Source: Defluviitaleaceae bacterium (GTDB lineage Bacteria; Bacillota; Clostridia; Lachnospirales; UBA5962). Taken from it: a stretch of 10,179 nucleotides of DNA. Of this stretch, positions 1 through 7,470 are shown one piece after another (the first letter of the stretch is position 1; the number at the start of each line of letters is the position of its first letter). The notes under the pieces are model-generated. The model worked only from the letters and a program-made list of their open reading frames with translations, did no database searches and was not told where the DNA came from. The DNA lies in assembly GCA_009787435.1 (NCBI GenBank), contig WRFW01000179.1:1-10179 (forward strand), read 5' to 3'. The position numbers and the translations under genes are program-made.

Positions 1-859
1 TATTTGTATGCCCACCAACTTCAACTAATAAAGAACGTGGCAGCATATGCAAGCTATAGCGATAAGCTTTTATATAATTTCTACGCATAAGCCCTGGATA
101 GCGTTCATTAGCTGTAAGAAAAAGCTGAAGTGAAACTGCTAAATTTTCCATTTGGTAAGGATTATAAAGCTCTGTTAATTCGCTTGGCTCGCCATCTATA
201 TTTCTTCGGCTTATTCCGTTAAAAAACATTAGCCTTGCAACATCTACCCCATCAATCTCATGCACTAAGTGTATATCTTCTGGTGCTTCATCTCTATGTA
301 AGTCAATTATTACTTCTATGCTAGGGTGTTCTTCTAATATAGCTAACACACCTTGTTCCATTCTTTCGTATGCACCCTCTCTTTTTAACTCATTTTCTAC
401 TAAATCATAAGTAGCAACATCATGAATAGTGCTTATGCCAAATTCATTCACTAAAAGCTCTGCAAGGCGGCGACCAACATCTATAACAGTGCCGCCATCT
501 ATAAAAGACTCTTGGGAATGTGTATGGGTTATTAAAACACGTGGCATAGAACCTCTTAAATTAATGCTTAAGTCTAAAGAAGCAAGCTTCGCTAAGTTAA
601 GCTCTTCTTCTAAAACATAAGCCCCAGCGTCTACATAAAAAACATATTTTTTAATTTGTTCTAATCCTTGCAATTCATTAATATTAGCAAAAGTAGGAAT
701 AAAGTCTGCTGGTGCTTCTTCCACTGCTGAATGTTCTAATTCTTCTGTATTCATAAAATAGTTATATGCTAGCGGTATCATTAAAATAATTAAAGTTTTA
801 ACTAGCAGCCCTATCATTATTTTTTCCTTGTTGTTGATTATTTTTTCTTTTAAAGTCAT
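1..859 (-). CDS. spoIIP: Stage II sporulation protein P (SpoIIP), 3' end beyond the window
   Basis: SpoIIP is a peptidoglycan amidase/endopeptidase that works with SpoIID and SpoIIM in the mother cell to thin septal wall and drive engulfment of the forespore. Reading leftward from ATG at 859, 286 codons stay open to the window edge. Visible: a cytoplasmic start, one membrane anchor at about residues 14-36, a short linker, then the catalytic domain with the HTHSQES motif (112-118), a DLHRD motif (186-190) and an EVGGHTN stretch at 280-286, just where the window ends. The His and Glu residues of these motifs are expected metal/catalytic ligands of the family. The start follows GGGAGG at 865-870 by five bases. 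The linker before the catalytic domain is short compared with B. subtilis SpoIIP (about 400 residues). The C-terminal end is not in the window. Identification is confident; other LytC-like amidases lack this motif set. Confidence 0.93.
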   Translation of the reverse strand, partial: MTLKEKIINNKEKIMIGLLVKTLIILMIPLAYNYFMNTEELEHSAVEEAPADFIPTFANINELQGLEQIKKYVFYVDAGAYVLEEELNLAKLASLDLSINLRGSMPRVLITHTHSQESFIDGGTVIDVGRRLAELLVNEFGISTIHDVATYDLVENELKREGAYERMEQGVLAILEEHPSIEVIIDLHRDEAPEDIHLVHEIDGVDVARLMFFNGISRRNIDGEPSELTELYNPYQMENLAVSLQLFLTANERYPGLMRRNYIKAYRYSLHMLPRSLLVEVGGHTN

Positions 860-878
860 AAAAACCTCCCTTTATGAA

Positions 879-906
879 ATTTTATGATTGAATGACGTTA
901 ATAATA
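879..906 (-). promoter_or_regulatory. Putative sigma-E promoter of spoIIP
   Basis: On the minus strand TATTATT (900-906) lies 13 bases upstream of CATAAAAT (879-886). The sigma-E consensus is roughly KMATATT and CATACAMT with a 13-15 base gap, so the matches are 6/7 and 7/8. Transcription would begin near 871, directly ahead of the ribosome binding site at 865-870, giving a very short leader. In B. subtilis spoIIP is transcribed by sigma-E, which agrees. Pattern match only. Confidence 0.5.
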
Positions 907-1047
907 ACCACTTGCTGAGAAGCTAATTTTTAACATAAATTCAATCAACAGTTTAAAAAAAATTTATAAATATAAAATATTTACTACGCTAAAACCTTAT
1001 CTTGGCTAAGTTACTTAAAAACTTATCAAGAAATTATTAAAAAAAGC

Positions 1048-1084
1048 TTGACAAATTTGCAAAAATAAAGTAAGCTTTTAAGAT
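1048..1084 (+). promoter_or_regulatory. Probable promoter of the ABC half-transporter operon
   Basis: A perfect -35 hexamer TTGACA is at 1048-1053. A 17-base spacer leads to TAAGCT (1071-1076), a poor -10. An alternative pairing is TTGCAA (1057-1062) with TAAGAT (1079-1084), gap 16. The region is flanked by AAAAAGCTT (1041-1049) and AAGCTTTTA (1072-1080), an imperfect inverted repeat. A strong ribosome binding site AAGGAGA (1094-1100) follows, 7 bases before the ATG at 1108. A promoter here is likely; the exact -10 is uncertain. Confidence 0.5.
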
Positions 1085-1107
1085 AAAATTAAAAAGGAGA
1101 GCGTTTA

Positions 1108-2688
1108 ATGCCATTCAAAATATTAAAGAAACAAAATTTGCCATACAAATTGTTTTTCATATTTTATATTTTAATTGCTGCAATTTTAGTAACTACAGCA
1201 GTTTTGATGACTGCTCTAACAGGCGATTTAGCTTCAGCCGCCGAAAATATGAACATAGAAGCTATAATTCACTTTATAAGCTTTTTAGCAATAATAATGC
1301 TAGCCAGAACTGCTGCTTTCTCTTTTGAAGCGTACATATTAAGAAAAAGATATGCAAACATATCTTATAAAGTTAGAGAAAACTTTATAAAAAGCCTAAG
1401 CTTAAAACCATTTAGAAAAATTGAAAATGAAAGTGCTGGTGAAGCCCTTTCAATTTTTTCAAATGATTTGCCCCAATCAAATCTTCTAATTTCATACTCA
1501 ATTTTTAGAATAGTATTAGAAGTGCTTTCAGTATTAACTATTTTTATTTATATGCTAAGTATAAATATTTTTATGACTTTCATATTTTTTGCTACATTCC
1601 CAATTTTATCTGCTGTGCAAGTGATGGCTAGTTTGCCTATACAAAAAAAAGCAAAAGTGATGAGTGAAAAAACAGCAGCTTTTAATGAGATTGTAGTAGA
1701 TTCTTTGCAAAATACAACTATTATAACTTCATTTGGGTTAGAAGAAAAACTAGAAGAGAGATATTTAAAATCTTATGATGAATTTATAAATAGCTTAAAA
1801 TCTTACATTAAAACATTTGCATGGCTAGTAATTGGCGGTATTATGTTTTCATTAATACCACAAATCGCCATTATATTGTGGGCTGCTTTAAATGTTATAA
1901 ATGGGTATATGTATTTAGGGCAGTTTGTGGCGTTTACTTCGTTTGTGTTTATAGCAGGAAGCTTTATAATGATGCTAACACAAATGTTGAGTGTAATACA
2001 AAGCCAGACAGCGAGTGCCAAAAGGTTAGATGAACATATTTTAAACAACAAACAAGACCTTCCAAATATAAAAAAATTTAACACTGAAGATGATATAGCA
2101 ATAAAAGTAACAAACTTAACATTTGAAGATATTATAAAAAATAATGATGATAAAGGCTTAAGCTTTGAAATTAAAAAAGGCTCTAAAACTGCTATAGTAG
2201 GTGTTAGTGGAAGTGGAAAAAGCACGCTTTTAAAGCTTTTATTAGGCTTATACGTTGGCAAAGGAGATATAGAAATTAATGGTGAAGTTGCATACGTTCC
2301 CCAAAATTCATTTCTTTTTCCAGAATCAATAGCAAAAAATATTGCAGGAGAAAATATTGATAGAGAAAAGCTTGAACTAGCATCAAAAGAAGCAGGCATT
2401 TTAGATTTTATAAATAGTTTAGAAAAAGGCTTTGAAACAGTGCTTACAGAGCGTGCTGAAAATATTTCAGGCGGGCAAAAGCAAAGAATAGCTCTTGCAA
2501 GAGCATTTTACACAGAAGCCCCTATAATACTTTTTGATGAAGCAACAAGTGCCTTAGACGAAGTAACCGAAGCTTCTATTTTAGAAGATTTGAGCAAAAC
2601 AAATAAAACGATAGTAATTGTTGCCCATAGAGAATCGGTAATCTTATTTTGCGATAATATAATAAAACTTAAGAAAGGAGATATGTAA
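1108..2688 (+). CDS. ABC half-transporter, membrane domain fused to ATPase (first of a pair)
   Basis: A 526-residue exporter-fold ABC protein. The membrane domain covers about residues 12-310 with roughly six helices, for example 12-36, 52-75, 133-175 (two) and 237-295 (two). The nucleotide-binding domain covers about 330-526: Walker A GVSGSGKS (365-372), Q-loop Q399, signature ISGGQ (453-457) preceded by an X-loop-like TERAEN, Walker B IILFDE (473-478) with catalytic Glu478, D-loop SALD, and H-loop His507. The aromatic A-loop residue expected near 340 is absent, and the stretch between Walker A and the Q-loop is compact, so the protein is shorter than the usual 570-600 residues. The start follows AAGGAGA by 7 bases. 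It is followed after 35 bases by a second half-transporter, so a heterodimer is likely. Substrate unknown; a siderophore, peptide or lipid-like compound is possible. The convergent iron-siderophore operon hints at iron. Confidence 0.9.
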   Translation: MPFKILKKQNLPYKLFFIFYILIAAILVTTAVLMTALTGDLASAAENMNIEAIIHFISFLAIIMLARTAAFSFEAYILRKRYANISYKVRENFIKSLSLKPFRKIENESAGEALSIFSNDLPQSNLLISYSIFRIVLEVLSVLTIFIYMLSINIFMTFIFFATFPILSAVQVMASLPIQKKAKVMSEKTAAFNEIVVDSLQNTTIITSFGLEEKLEERYLKSYDEFINSLKSYIKTFAWLVIGGIMFSLIPQIAIILWAALNVINGYMYLGQFVAFTSFVFIAGSFIMMLTQMLSVIQSQTASAKRLDEHILNNKQDLPNIKKFNTEDDIAIKVTNLTFEDIIKNNDDKGLSFEIKKGSKTAIVGVSGSGKSTLLKLLLGLYVGKGDIEINGEVAYVPQNSFLFPESIAKNIAGENIDREKLELASKEAGILDFINSLEKGFETVLTERAENISGGQKQRIALARAFYTEAPIILFDEATSALDEVTEASILEDLSKTNKTIVIVAHRESVILFCDNIIKLKKGDM

Positions 2689-2710
2689 CTAAGAACCTCA
2701 AAGTTCTTGG
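2689..2710 (+). other. Intercistronic hairpin between the two ABC genes
   Basis: CTAAGAAC (2689-2696) pairs with GTTCTTGG (2703-2710) across a 6-base loop, eight pairs including one G-U. It begins directly after the stop codon of the first ABC gene and has no U-run, so it does not look like a terminator. It may stabilise or process the mRNA, or affect initiation at the second gene, which lacks a visible Shine-Dalgarno sequence. Confidence 0.45.
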
Positions 2711-2723
2711 GCATTATTAATAA

Positions 2724-4370
2724 ATGACAGACACCCAAGCAATAAAGAAAATTTTTAAATATGTGAAACCACACATTTTTGTATACACTATATCTTTTTT
2801 AACATATGCTTCACAAACATTTATATTTCCTTTAGCATTATCTATTTTAATGGGCGCTATGATGAATGCCATACTATATTCAAATTTGAGCATAGCAACA
2901 GTCGGTATTATAAATATCTTATATATAATCATTCCTAGCTCTATAATTATTGGATTTGCAATATATTTTTATTCTCTAACAGCGGCTAAAATAGAAAGAA
3001 GCTTAAAGAAAGATTTATTCAACGCTTTCATTAAAAAAGATTTAGAAAGAAGCAGCCACACAGGCGAGGGAATAGCAGCTATAAATACAGAAGCAAACAC
3101 AGCAAAAAACTTATATTCAAATGATTTAGCACCTATTTTAATGGCAGCTATGGCAGCTATTTTCGGAACGATTACAATAATAATTTTAGATTTTAGAATG
3201 GCAATAGGAGTTATTTTAATAGCTATATTCACTTTCTTTATACAAATTATTTTTAGCAAGCCTTTAGAGAAAATTGGGAAAGAACTATTAGAAGAAAACG
3301 CAGAAGCGGTTAAAACAGCTGCAAATATTTTAGAGGGGCAAGCAGTTTTAAGAACTTTTAATAGACAGCAAAAAGCTTTAATAGAATTTGACCCACACAA
3401 TATGAAAATAAAAAAGATAAACATTAAAAGAGCATTTATAGAAATGCTGCAAGGTGCTTTTACTACTGTTCAAGGCTTTTTAACTATATTTTTAGTGTTT
3501 GGCTTAGGCTCTTATTTTGTAGTAACAGGAAGTTTAACATTACCAGTTTTAATTATGATACCACCTTTAGCAGATGCTATAGTAAACAGTTTATCGGGAA
3601 TTGGGCAAAGCATTGCAAATTTAAAACCCTCTTTAGTGGCAGCAAAAAGAGTTCTTACTATAATAGATGGTGTTGAAGCTGAAAAAGAGATTAAAAATCT
3701 TACACAGCCACATATAATAGAGGGGTATGAGATAAATATAGAAAATCTCAATTTTAGCTATAAAGATTCAGAAGAAAATGTGTTAAAAAATATAAATTTA
3801 AACATAAAGGAAAATGAGCTAGTAGCTTTTGTGGGCTCAAGTGGCAGCGGGAAAAGCACCCTTTTAAAGGTTATAATAGGGCTTTATGAAAGAGAAGCTT
3901 TGCCGATAACTATTGGTAACACAAAATTTTCTAATAAAATTATTAAAGACTGGCGAAGCCAGTTTGCCTATGTAGACCAATCTTCAAAGTTATTTGATAT
4001 TAGCATAGAAGAAAATTTAAGATTAGTGAAAGAAAATGCTTCTGAAGCTGAGATTATAGAAGCTCTTAAAAAAGCAGGCTTAGAGGGAATAAATATTAAA
4101 GCTAAATCTGAAAATTTATCTGGCGGGCAAAAGCAAAGAATAGCAATAGCGAGAGCACTTTTAAGAAATTCAAAAATAATTGTTTTTGATGAAGCGACTA
4201 GTGCCTTAGATTCCGAAACTGAAAAAGAAATTTTGCAAACGATTGAAGAGCTAAGAACCACACATACAATTTTATTAATAACGCACAATTTAAAAAGTAC
4301 AGAAACGGCAGACAAAATTATTATTTTAGAAAATGGTGAAATCTCAGAAAAAAATATTTATAATGATTAG
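2724..4370 (+). CDS. ABC half-transporter, membrane domain fused to ATPase (second of a pair)
   Basis: A 548-residue exporter-fold ABC protein, probable partner of the protein encoded just upstream. The membrane domain spans about residues 15-310. The ATPase domain (about 335-548) has A-loop Tyr346, Walker A GSSGSGKS (371-378), Q-loop Q419, signature LSGGQ (465-469), Walker B IIVFDE (485-490) with Glu490, D-loop SALD and H-loop His521. All catalytic positions are intact, so neither site of a heterodimer is obviously dead. The segment between Q-loop and signature is about ten residues shorter than in MsbA or Sav1866, and the exporter X-loop (TxVGExG) is degenerate, reading NIKAKSEN. The ATG at 2724 is preceded by an in-frame TAA at 2721 and no clear Shine-Dalgarno sequence, so translation may depend on ribosomes from upstream. 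IrtAB/YbtPQ-like import, export of a siderophore, or an unrelated substrate all remain open. Confidence 0.9.
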   Translation: MTDTQAIKKIFKYVKPHIFVYTISFLTYASQTFIFPLALSILMGAMMNAILYSNLSIATVGIINILYIIIPSSIIIGFAIYFYSLTAAKIERSLKKDLFNAFIKKDLERSSHTGEGIAAINTEANTAKNLYSNDLAPILMAAMAAIFGTITIIILDFRMAIGVILIAIFTFFIQIIFSKPLEKIGKELLEENAEAVKTAANILEGQAVLRTFNRQQKALIEFDPHNMKIKKINIKRAFIEMLQGAFTTVQGFLTIFLVFGLGSYFVVTGSLTLPVLIMIPPLADAIVNSLSGIGQSIANLKPSLVAAKRVLTIIDGVEAEKEIKNLTQPHIIEGYEINIENLNFSYKDSEENVLKNINLNIKENELVAFVGSSGSGKSTLLKVIIGLYEREALPITIGNTKFSNKIIKDWRSQFAYVDQSSKLFDISIEENLRLVKENASEAEIIEALKKAGLEGINIKAKSENLSGGQKQRIAIARALLRNSKIIVFDEATSALDSETEKEILQTIEELRTTHTILLITHNLKSTETADKIIILENGEISEKNIYND

Positions 4371-4445
4371 CAAAGGCATATTAAAAAGTTATTATAGCTA
4401 CTTACAATCTATAAAGCAGTAAGCTATTTTAAGCATTACTATCTA

Positions 4446-4488
4446 AAATAAAAAGAGACTTAGCAAAGTTCTAAGTCTCTTTTTATTT
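4446..4488. terminator. Bidirectional rho-independent terminator
   Basis: A perfect 14-bp stem (4450-4463 with 4471-4484) around a 7-base loop CAAAGTT, extended by a few A-T pairs to 4446-4488. The stem contains AGAGACTTAG and is flanked by A-runs on the left and T-runs on the right, so each strand yields a hairpin followed by U. It lies between the convergent ends of the ABC half-transporter operon (stop 4370) and the siderophore uptake operon (stop 4519). Confidence 0.92.
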
Positions 4489-4518
4489 ATTGCGAAGCAA
4501 ATTGTAATATTTGTATTA

Positions 4519-5544
4519 TTAATATAATGCGTTTAAAACTGCCTCTCTCACTTCTTCTATTTGGCTTCTAACACCTTGCAAACCACCCGGGGCAACATAC
4601 CAAATAACGCTGTCTAAATAAGTTATATTTCCAGTTTGATAAGCAGTAGTAAGCCTAACAAGTTCATTTTCAAAATCATTTATGTCCATAACTACACTGC
4701 CAGACCTAGCCCATGCCCCTCTATCTATAACAAATAAAATATCTGGGTTTTGGTCTACTATATACTCATTAGAAATAATCATTCCGTGCCCTATAATTTC
4801 TATTCCAGCATCTACATAAGGGACACCTAAATCATCATGGACTAAACCGCCAAAGCGAGAACCAGGACCAAAGGCACTTAAAGCACCGTTGTTATACATT
4901 ACTATTAATGCTTCTTTTTCAAAATCTTCTAAAATACTCGCTGTTTCTTCTATGAGTGTATCTATCTCTGAAAGTATTTCTTCTACTCTTTCTTCTAGTT
5001 CAAAAATACGCCCTAAGTAGTAGTTGTTTCTTCTAAAGTCTTCTAAAAAGTGTGTGTTTCTTAATCCAAAATCTAAAGTTGGTGCTATTTGTGTTAGCTC
5101 ATCAAACATTGGTCTTGCACGCCCCATTATTATTATAAGGTCTGGGTCTAACTGCACTAAAATTTCTAAGTTTGGCTCATGCATAGTTCCAACGTTTGTA
5201 ACGTCGCTATATTGCTCTAAAATAGGTGTTAAATCTATAGTAGGCGTGCCAACTACTCTGTAGCCTAAACCTAAATAATCAAGGCTATCAAATGCTCCCA
5301 TATCAAACACTACTAATCTTTGAGGGTTTAGCGGAACATAAGTTTCACCGGAAAAATGAGTTACTAAAATGTACTCTAATTCTTCATCATATGTTTGCAA
5401 ATCTAATTGCGGCTCTTCTATTAATTGTTCTATCGCTTGCTGAGCTTCTAATGTTGGCATTTGCCCTGCTGGTGTTTCTTCTATATCACCTGCCCCGCAA
5501 GCCGCTAAAAATGATAATGCACCAATTAATACTATTTTTTTCAT
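4519..5544 (-). CDS. Ferric-siderophore-binding lipoprotein, YclQ/FatB/CeuE type (copy B)
   Basis: Extracellular solute-binding lipoprotein of 341 residues, last gene of the uptake operon. The signal peptide ends in the lipobox LAAC with Cys16 as lipidation site, followed by an acidic, low-complexity linker to about residue 55. The class III binding-protein fold is seen in VPLNPQRLVVFDMGAFDSL, the GRARPMF loop (141-147), GSRFG (228-232), HGMIIS (253 onward), VIDRG (272-276) and WYVAPGG (315-321). Relative to C. jejuni CeuE (from memory: Arg118, Arg205, His227, Arg249, Tyr288) the spacing places equivalents at Arg142, Arg230, His253, Arg275 and Tyr316, so iron-catecholate binding with protein His and Tyr ligands is plausible. 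GGAGGAGA at 5551-5558 precedes the start. The gene is 94 bases after a paralogue (copy A). A role in import is confident; the exact siderophore is not visible. Confidence 0.9.
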   Translation of the reverse strand: MKKIVLIGALSFLAACGAGDIEETPAGQMPTLEAQQAIEQLIEEPQLDLQTYDEELEYILVTHFSGETYVPLNPQRLVVFDMGAFDSLDYLGLGYRVVGTPTIDLTPILEQYSDVTNVGTMHEPNLEILVQLDPDLIIIMGRARPMFDELTQIAPTLDFGLRNTHFLEDFRRNNYYLGRIFELEERVEEILSEIDTLIEETASILEDFEKEALIVMYNNGALSAFGPGSRFGGLVHDDLGVPYVDAGIEIIGHGMIISNEYIVDQNPDILFVIDRGAWARSGSVVMDINDFENELVRLTTAYQTGNITYLDSVIWYVAPGGLQGVRSQIEEVREAVLNALY

Positions 5545-5638
5545 TATAAATCTCCTCCAAAAAATAAATATGTTTTCATATAAAATAAAAGATTGTAACC
5601 AAGCTTTTAAATGATTTTTATAACCAACTGCAAGTAGA

Positions 5639-6649
5639 TTAGTCTAATGAGTTTAAAACTGCGTCTCTCACTTCTTCTATTTGCAGTTTAACGCCCTGCA
5701 AGCCACCTGGGGCAATATACCATATAGCATTGTTTAAATATACTATGTTCCCATTTTGGTAGGCACGTGTAAGCCTAATAAGTTCATTTTCTATATCTTC
5801 TCTGTTAAAAGCTTGCCCATCTGTTATAACTGCTCCACGGTCTAATACGAACAATATAAAGGGGTCGTATGCTACTACGTATTCATTGGAAACTAATGTG
5901 CCGTGGTTTACTATTTCTAATTCCCCGTCTACATAAGGAACACCTAATAAATCATGAATTATACCGAAGCGAGAATTAGGCCCGTGTGCTCTCAGTTGAC
6001 CCTCATTATATAATACGATTAAAGCTTGTTTATCTTCGCCGAGCTGTGCTGAAAGTTCATTTGTTTCTTTTATAAGAGCATCTATTTCTGCTAATAACTC
6101 TATTGCTCTATATTCAACACCAAAAATTTGTGCTATAGCCATTGTATTTCTTGTAAAATAATAAATAAATTCAGCATGATTTGATATGCCCAAATCTATA
6201 GTTGGCACAAGGCTATTTAGTTCTTCAAACATTGGTCTTGCACGCCCACTTATTATTACAAGCTCTGGCTCGTATTCTATTAAAAGCTCTAAATTTGGCT
6301 CATGCAAAGTTCCTAAATTAATTACTTCAAAATGGTCTACTAACTCTGTAAGAAAGTTTGTTGCCCCGCCTATTATATAATCGCCAAGCCCTAATGCATA
6401 CATAGTGTCCCATATACCCATATCAAAAACCGCAACCCTTGTTGGGTTTAATGGCACATAAGTTTCACCAGATATGTGAGTTATTAAAATATGTGTTTCT
6501 TCTAATGCTTGTGTTGGGTCTATTAATTCCTCTATCGCCTGCTCCACTTCTGGAGTTGGATTTTGAGCAACTGGCGTTGTTTCATAGGTTTCGCCAGCAC
6601 CGCAAGCTACTAAAAATGCTAATGCACCGATTGATAATATTTTTTTCAT
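5639..6649 (-). CDS. Ferric-siderophore-binding lipoprotein, YclQ/FatB/CeuE type (copy A)
   Basis: Solute-binding lipoprotein of 336 residues that delivers ferric siderophore to the permeases encoded upstream. The lipobox LVAC gives Cys16; an acidic linker runs to about residue 50. Conserved features are VPLNPTRVAVFDMG (65-78), GRARPMF (135-141), NSRFG (225-229), HG at 249-250, VLDRG (268-272) and WYIAPGG (310-316). The residues matching the CeuE set are Arg136, Arg227, His249, Arg271 and Tyr311, with nearly the same spacing as in copy B. The two copies are alike at both ends (21 of the last 27 residues identical) and more diverged in the middle, which suggests tandem duplication with altered ligand preference. 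AAGGAGAA (6657-6664) precedes the start. A 59-base gap from the ATPase gene holds two palindromes. Confidence 0.91.
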   Translation of the reverse strand: MKKILSIGALAFLVACGAGETYETTPVAQNPTPEVEQAIEELIDPTQALEETHILITHISGETYVPLNPTRVAVFDMGIWDTMYALGLGDYIIGGATNFLTELVDHFEVINLGTLHEPNLELLIEYEPELVIISGRARPMFEELNSLVPTIDLGISNHAEFIYYFTRNTMAIAQIFGVEYRAIELLAEIDALIKETNELSAQLGEDKQALIVLYNEGQLRAHGPNSRFGIIHDLLGVPYVDGELEIVNHGTLVSNEYVVAYDPFILFVLDRGAVITDGQAFNREDIENELIRLTRAYQNGNIVYLNNAIWYIAPGGLQGVKLQIEEVRDAVLNSLD

Positions 6650-6664
6650 TTATTGCTTCTCCTT

Positions 6665-6680
6665 TATTGTTATAACAATA
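6665..6680. repeat. 16-bp perfect palindrome ahead of binding-lipoprotein copy A
   Basis: TATTGTTATAACAATA is fully self-complementary and sits directly upstream of the ribosome binding site of the lipoprotein gene. In RNA it could form six pairs with a 4-base loop. It could be an mRNA-stabilising or processing hairpin that raises binding-protein output over permease output, or an operator. Function is inferred. Confidence 0.4.
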
Positions 6681-6708
6681 CTTTGGTGTTATACCCTACC
6701 TCAGGTAG

Positions 6709-7467
6709 CTATTTAAAATATACACAAATTCTATTATTGTTTACTTCTTGAATGTTAAAATCTAAGTCAAATATTTCTTTTAAATTGTCTTGCTGTATCA
6801 TCTCACAAGCCCTGCCAGATTTTATTAGCCTGCCATCTTTAAGGGCAACTATATTATCTGAATAACAAGAAGCAAAATTAATATCGTGAATTACTACTAA
6901 TATTGTTTTTCCTAAATCATCTACTAGCTTGCGAAGAATTTTCATAATTTGCACAGAGTGCTTCATATCTAAATTATTTAAAGGCTCATCCATTAAAATA
7001 TATTCTGTATCTTGAGCAACTACCATTGCAATATATGCTCTTTGACGCTGCCCGCCTGAAAGCTCATCTATATATTTATCTTGAATATCTATTAAATTTA
7101 AATATTCTAAGGCACGGTCTACCGATTCAATATCTTCTTTTTTAAGACGGCCTTTAGAATAAGGGAAACGACCAAAATTCACTAACTCACGAACAGTAAG
7201 CTTAACGTTTAAATTGTTAGTTTGCTTTAATACGGATATTTTTTTTGCCATTTCAAAATCTTTAATGTTAGTAATAGGGTTTCCCTCTAACAAAACTTGC
7301 CCGGTGTTAGATTTCATGAGCCTAGCAATAATTGAAAGCACAGTAGACTTTCCTGCACCATTAGCACCGACAAAAGTAGTTATTTTGCCTTTTTCTATGT
7401 TTAAAGTGAAATCTTTCAAAACTTCGGTTTCACCATATCTTTTGGATATATTTCTTAATTCTAACAT
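6709..7467 (-). CDS. Siderophore ABC transporter ATPase, YclP/FatE/CeuD type
   Basis: Cytoplasmic ATPase of 252 residues that powers the FecCD-family permeases. All motifs are intact: Walker A GANGAGKS (34-41), Q-loop Gln82, signature LSGGQ (136-140), Walker B YILMDEP (156-162) with Glu161, D-loop NLD (165-167), and switch His194. The stretch after the Q-loop, TNNLNVKLTVRELVNFGRFPYSKGR, is typical of the enterochelin/petrobactin ATPase subgroup (COG4604) rather than of exporters. The gene starts 3 bases after the second permease, with an AAGGGGAAA ribosome binding site overlapping the permease end, so it is co-translated. It is followed by two binding lipoproteins, giving the same permease-permease-ATPase-binding protein order as B. 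subtilis yclNOPQ. Confidence 0.95.
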   Translation of the reverse strand: MLELRNISKRYGETEVLKDFTLNIEKGKITTFVGANGAGKSTVLSIIARLMKSNTGQVLLEGNPITNIKDFEMAKKISVLKQTNNLNVKLTVRELVNFGRFPYSKGRLKKEDIESVDRALEYLNLIDIQDKYIDELSGGQRQRAYIAMVVAQDTEYILMDEPLNNLDMKHSVQIMKILRKLVDDLGKTILVVIHDINFASCYSDNIVALKDGRLIKSGRACEMIQQDNLKEIFDLDFNIQEVNNNRICVYFK

Positions 7468-7470
7468 AAA

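Noticed and set aside
1803..2399. Minus-strand open frame of about 200 codons inside the first ABC gene
   Set aside because: Antisense to a conserved ATPase with intact motifs; composition is typical of a shadow frame in AT-rich DNA.
6665..6680. Rex-type operator reading of TATTGTTATAACAATA
   Set aside because: Rex sites (TTGTTAA-N4-TTAACAA type) need a longer gap between the halves; here the halves abut, so only an unassigned palindrome is reported.
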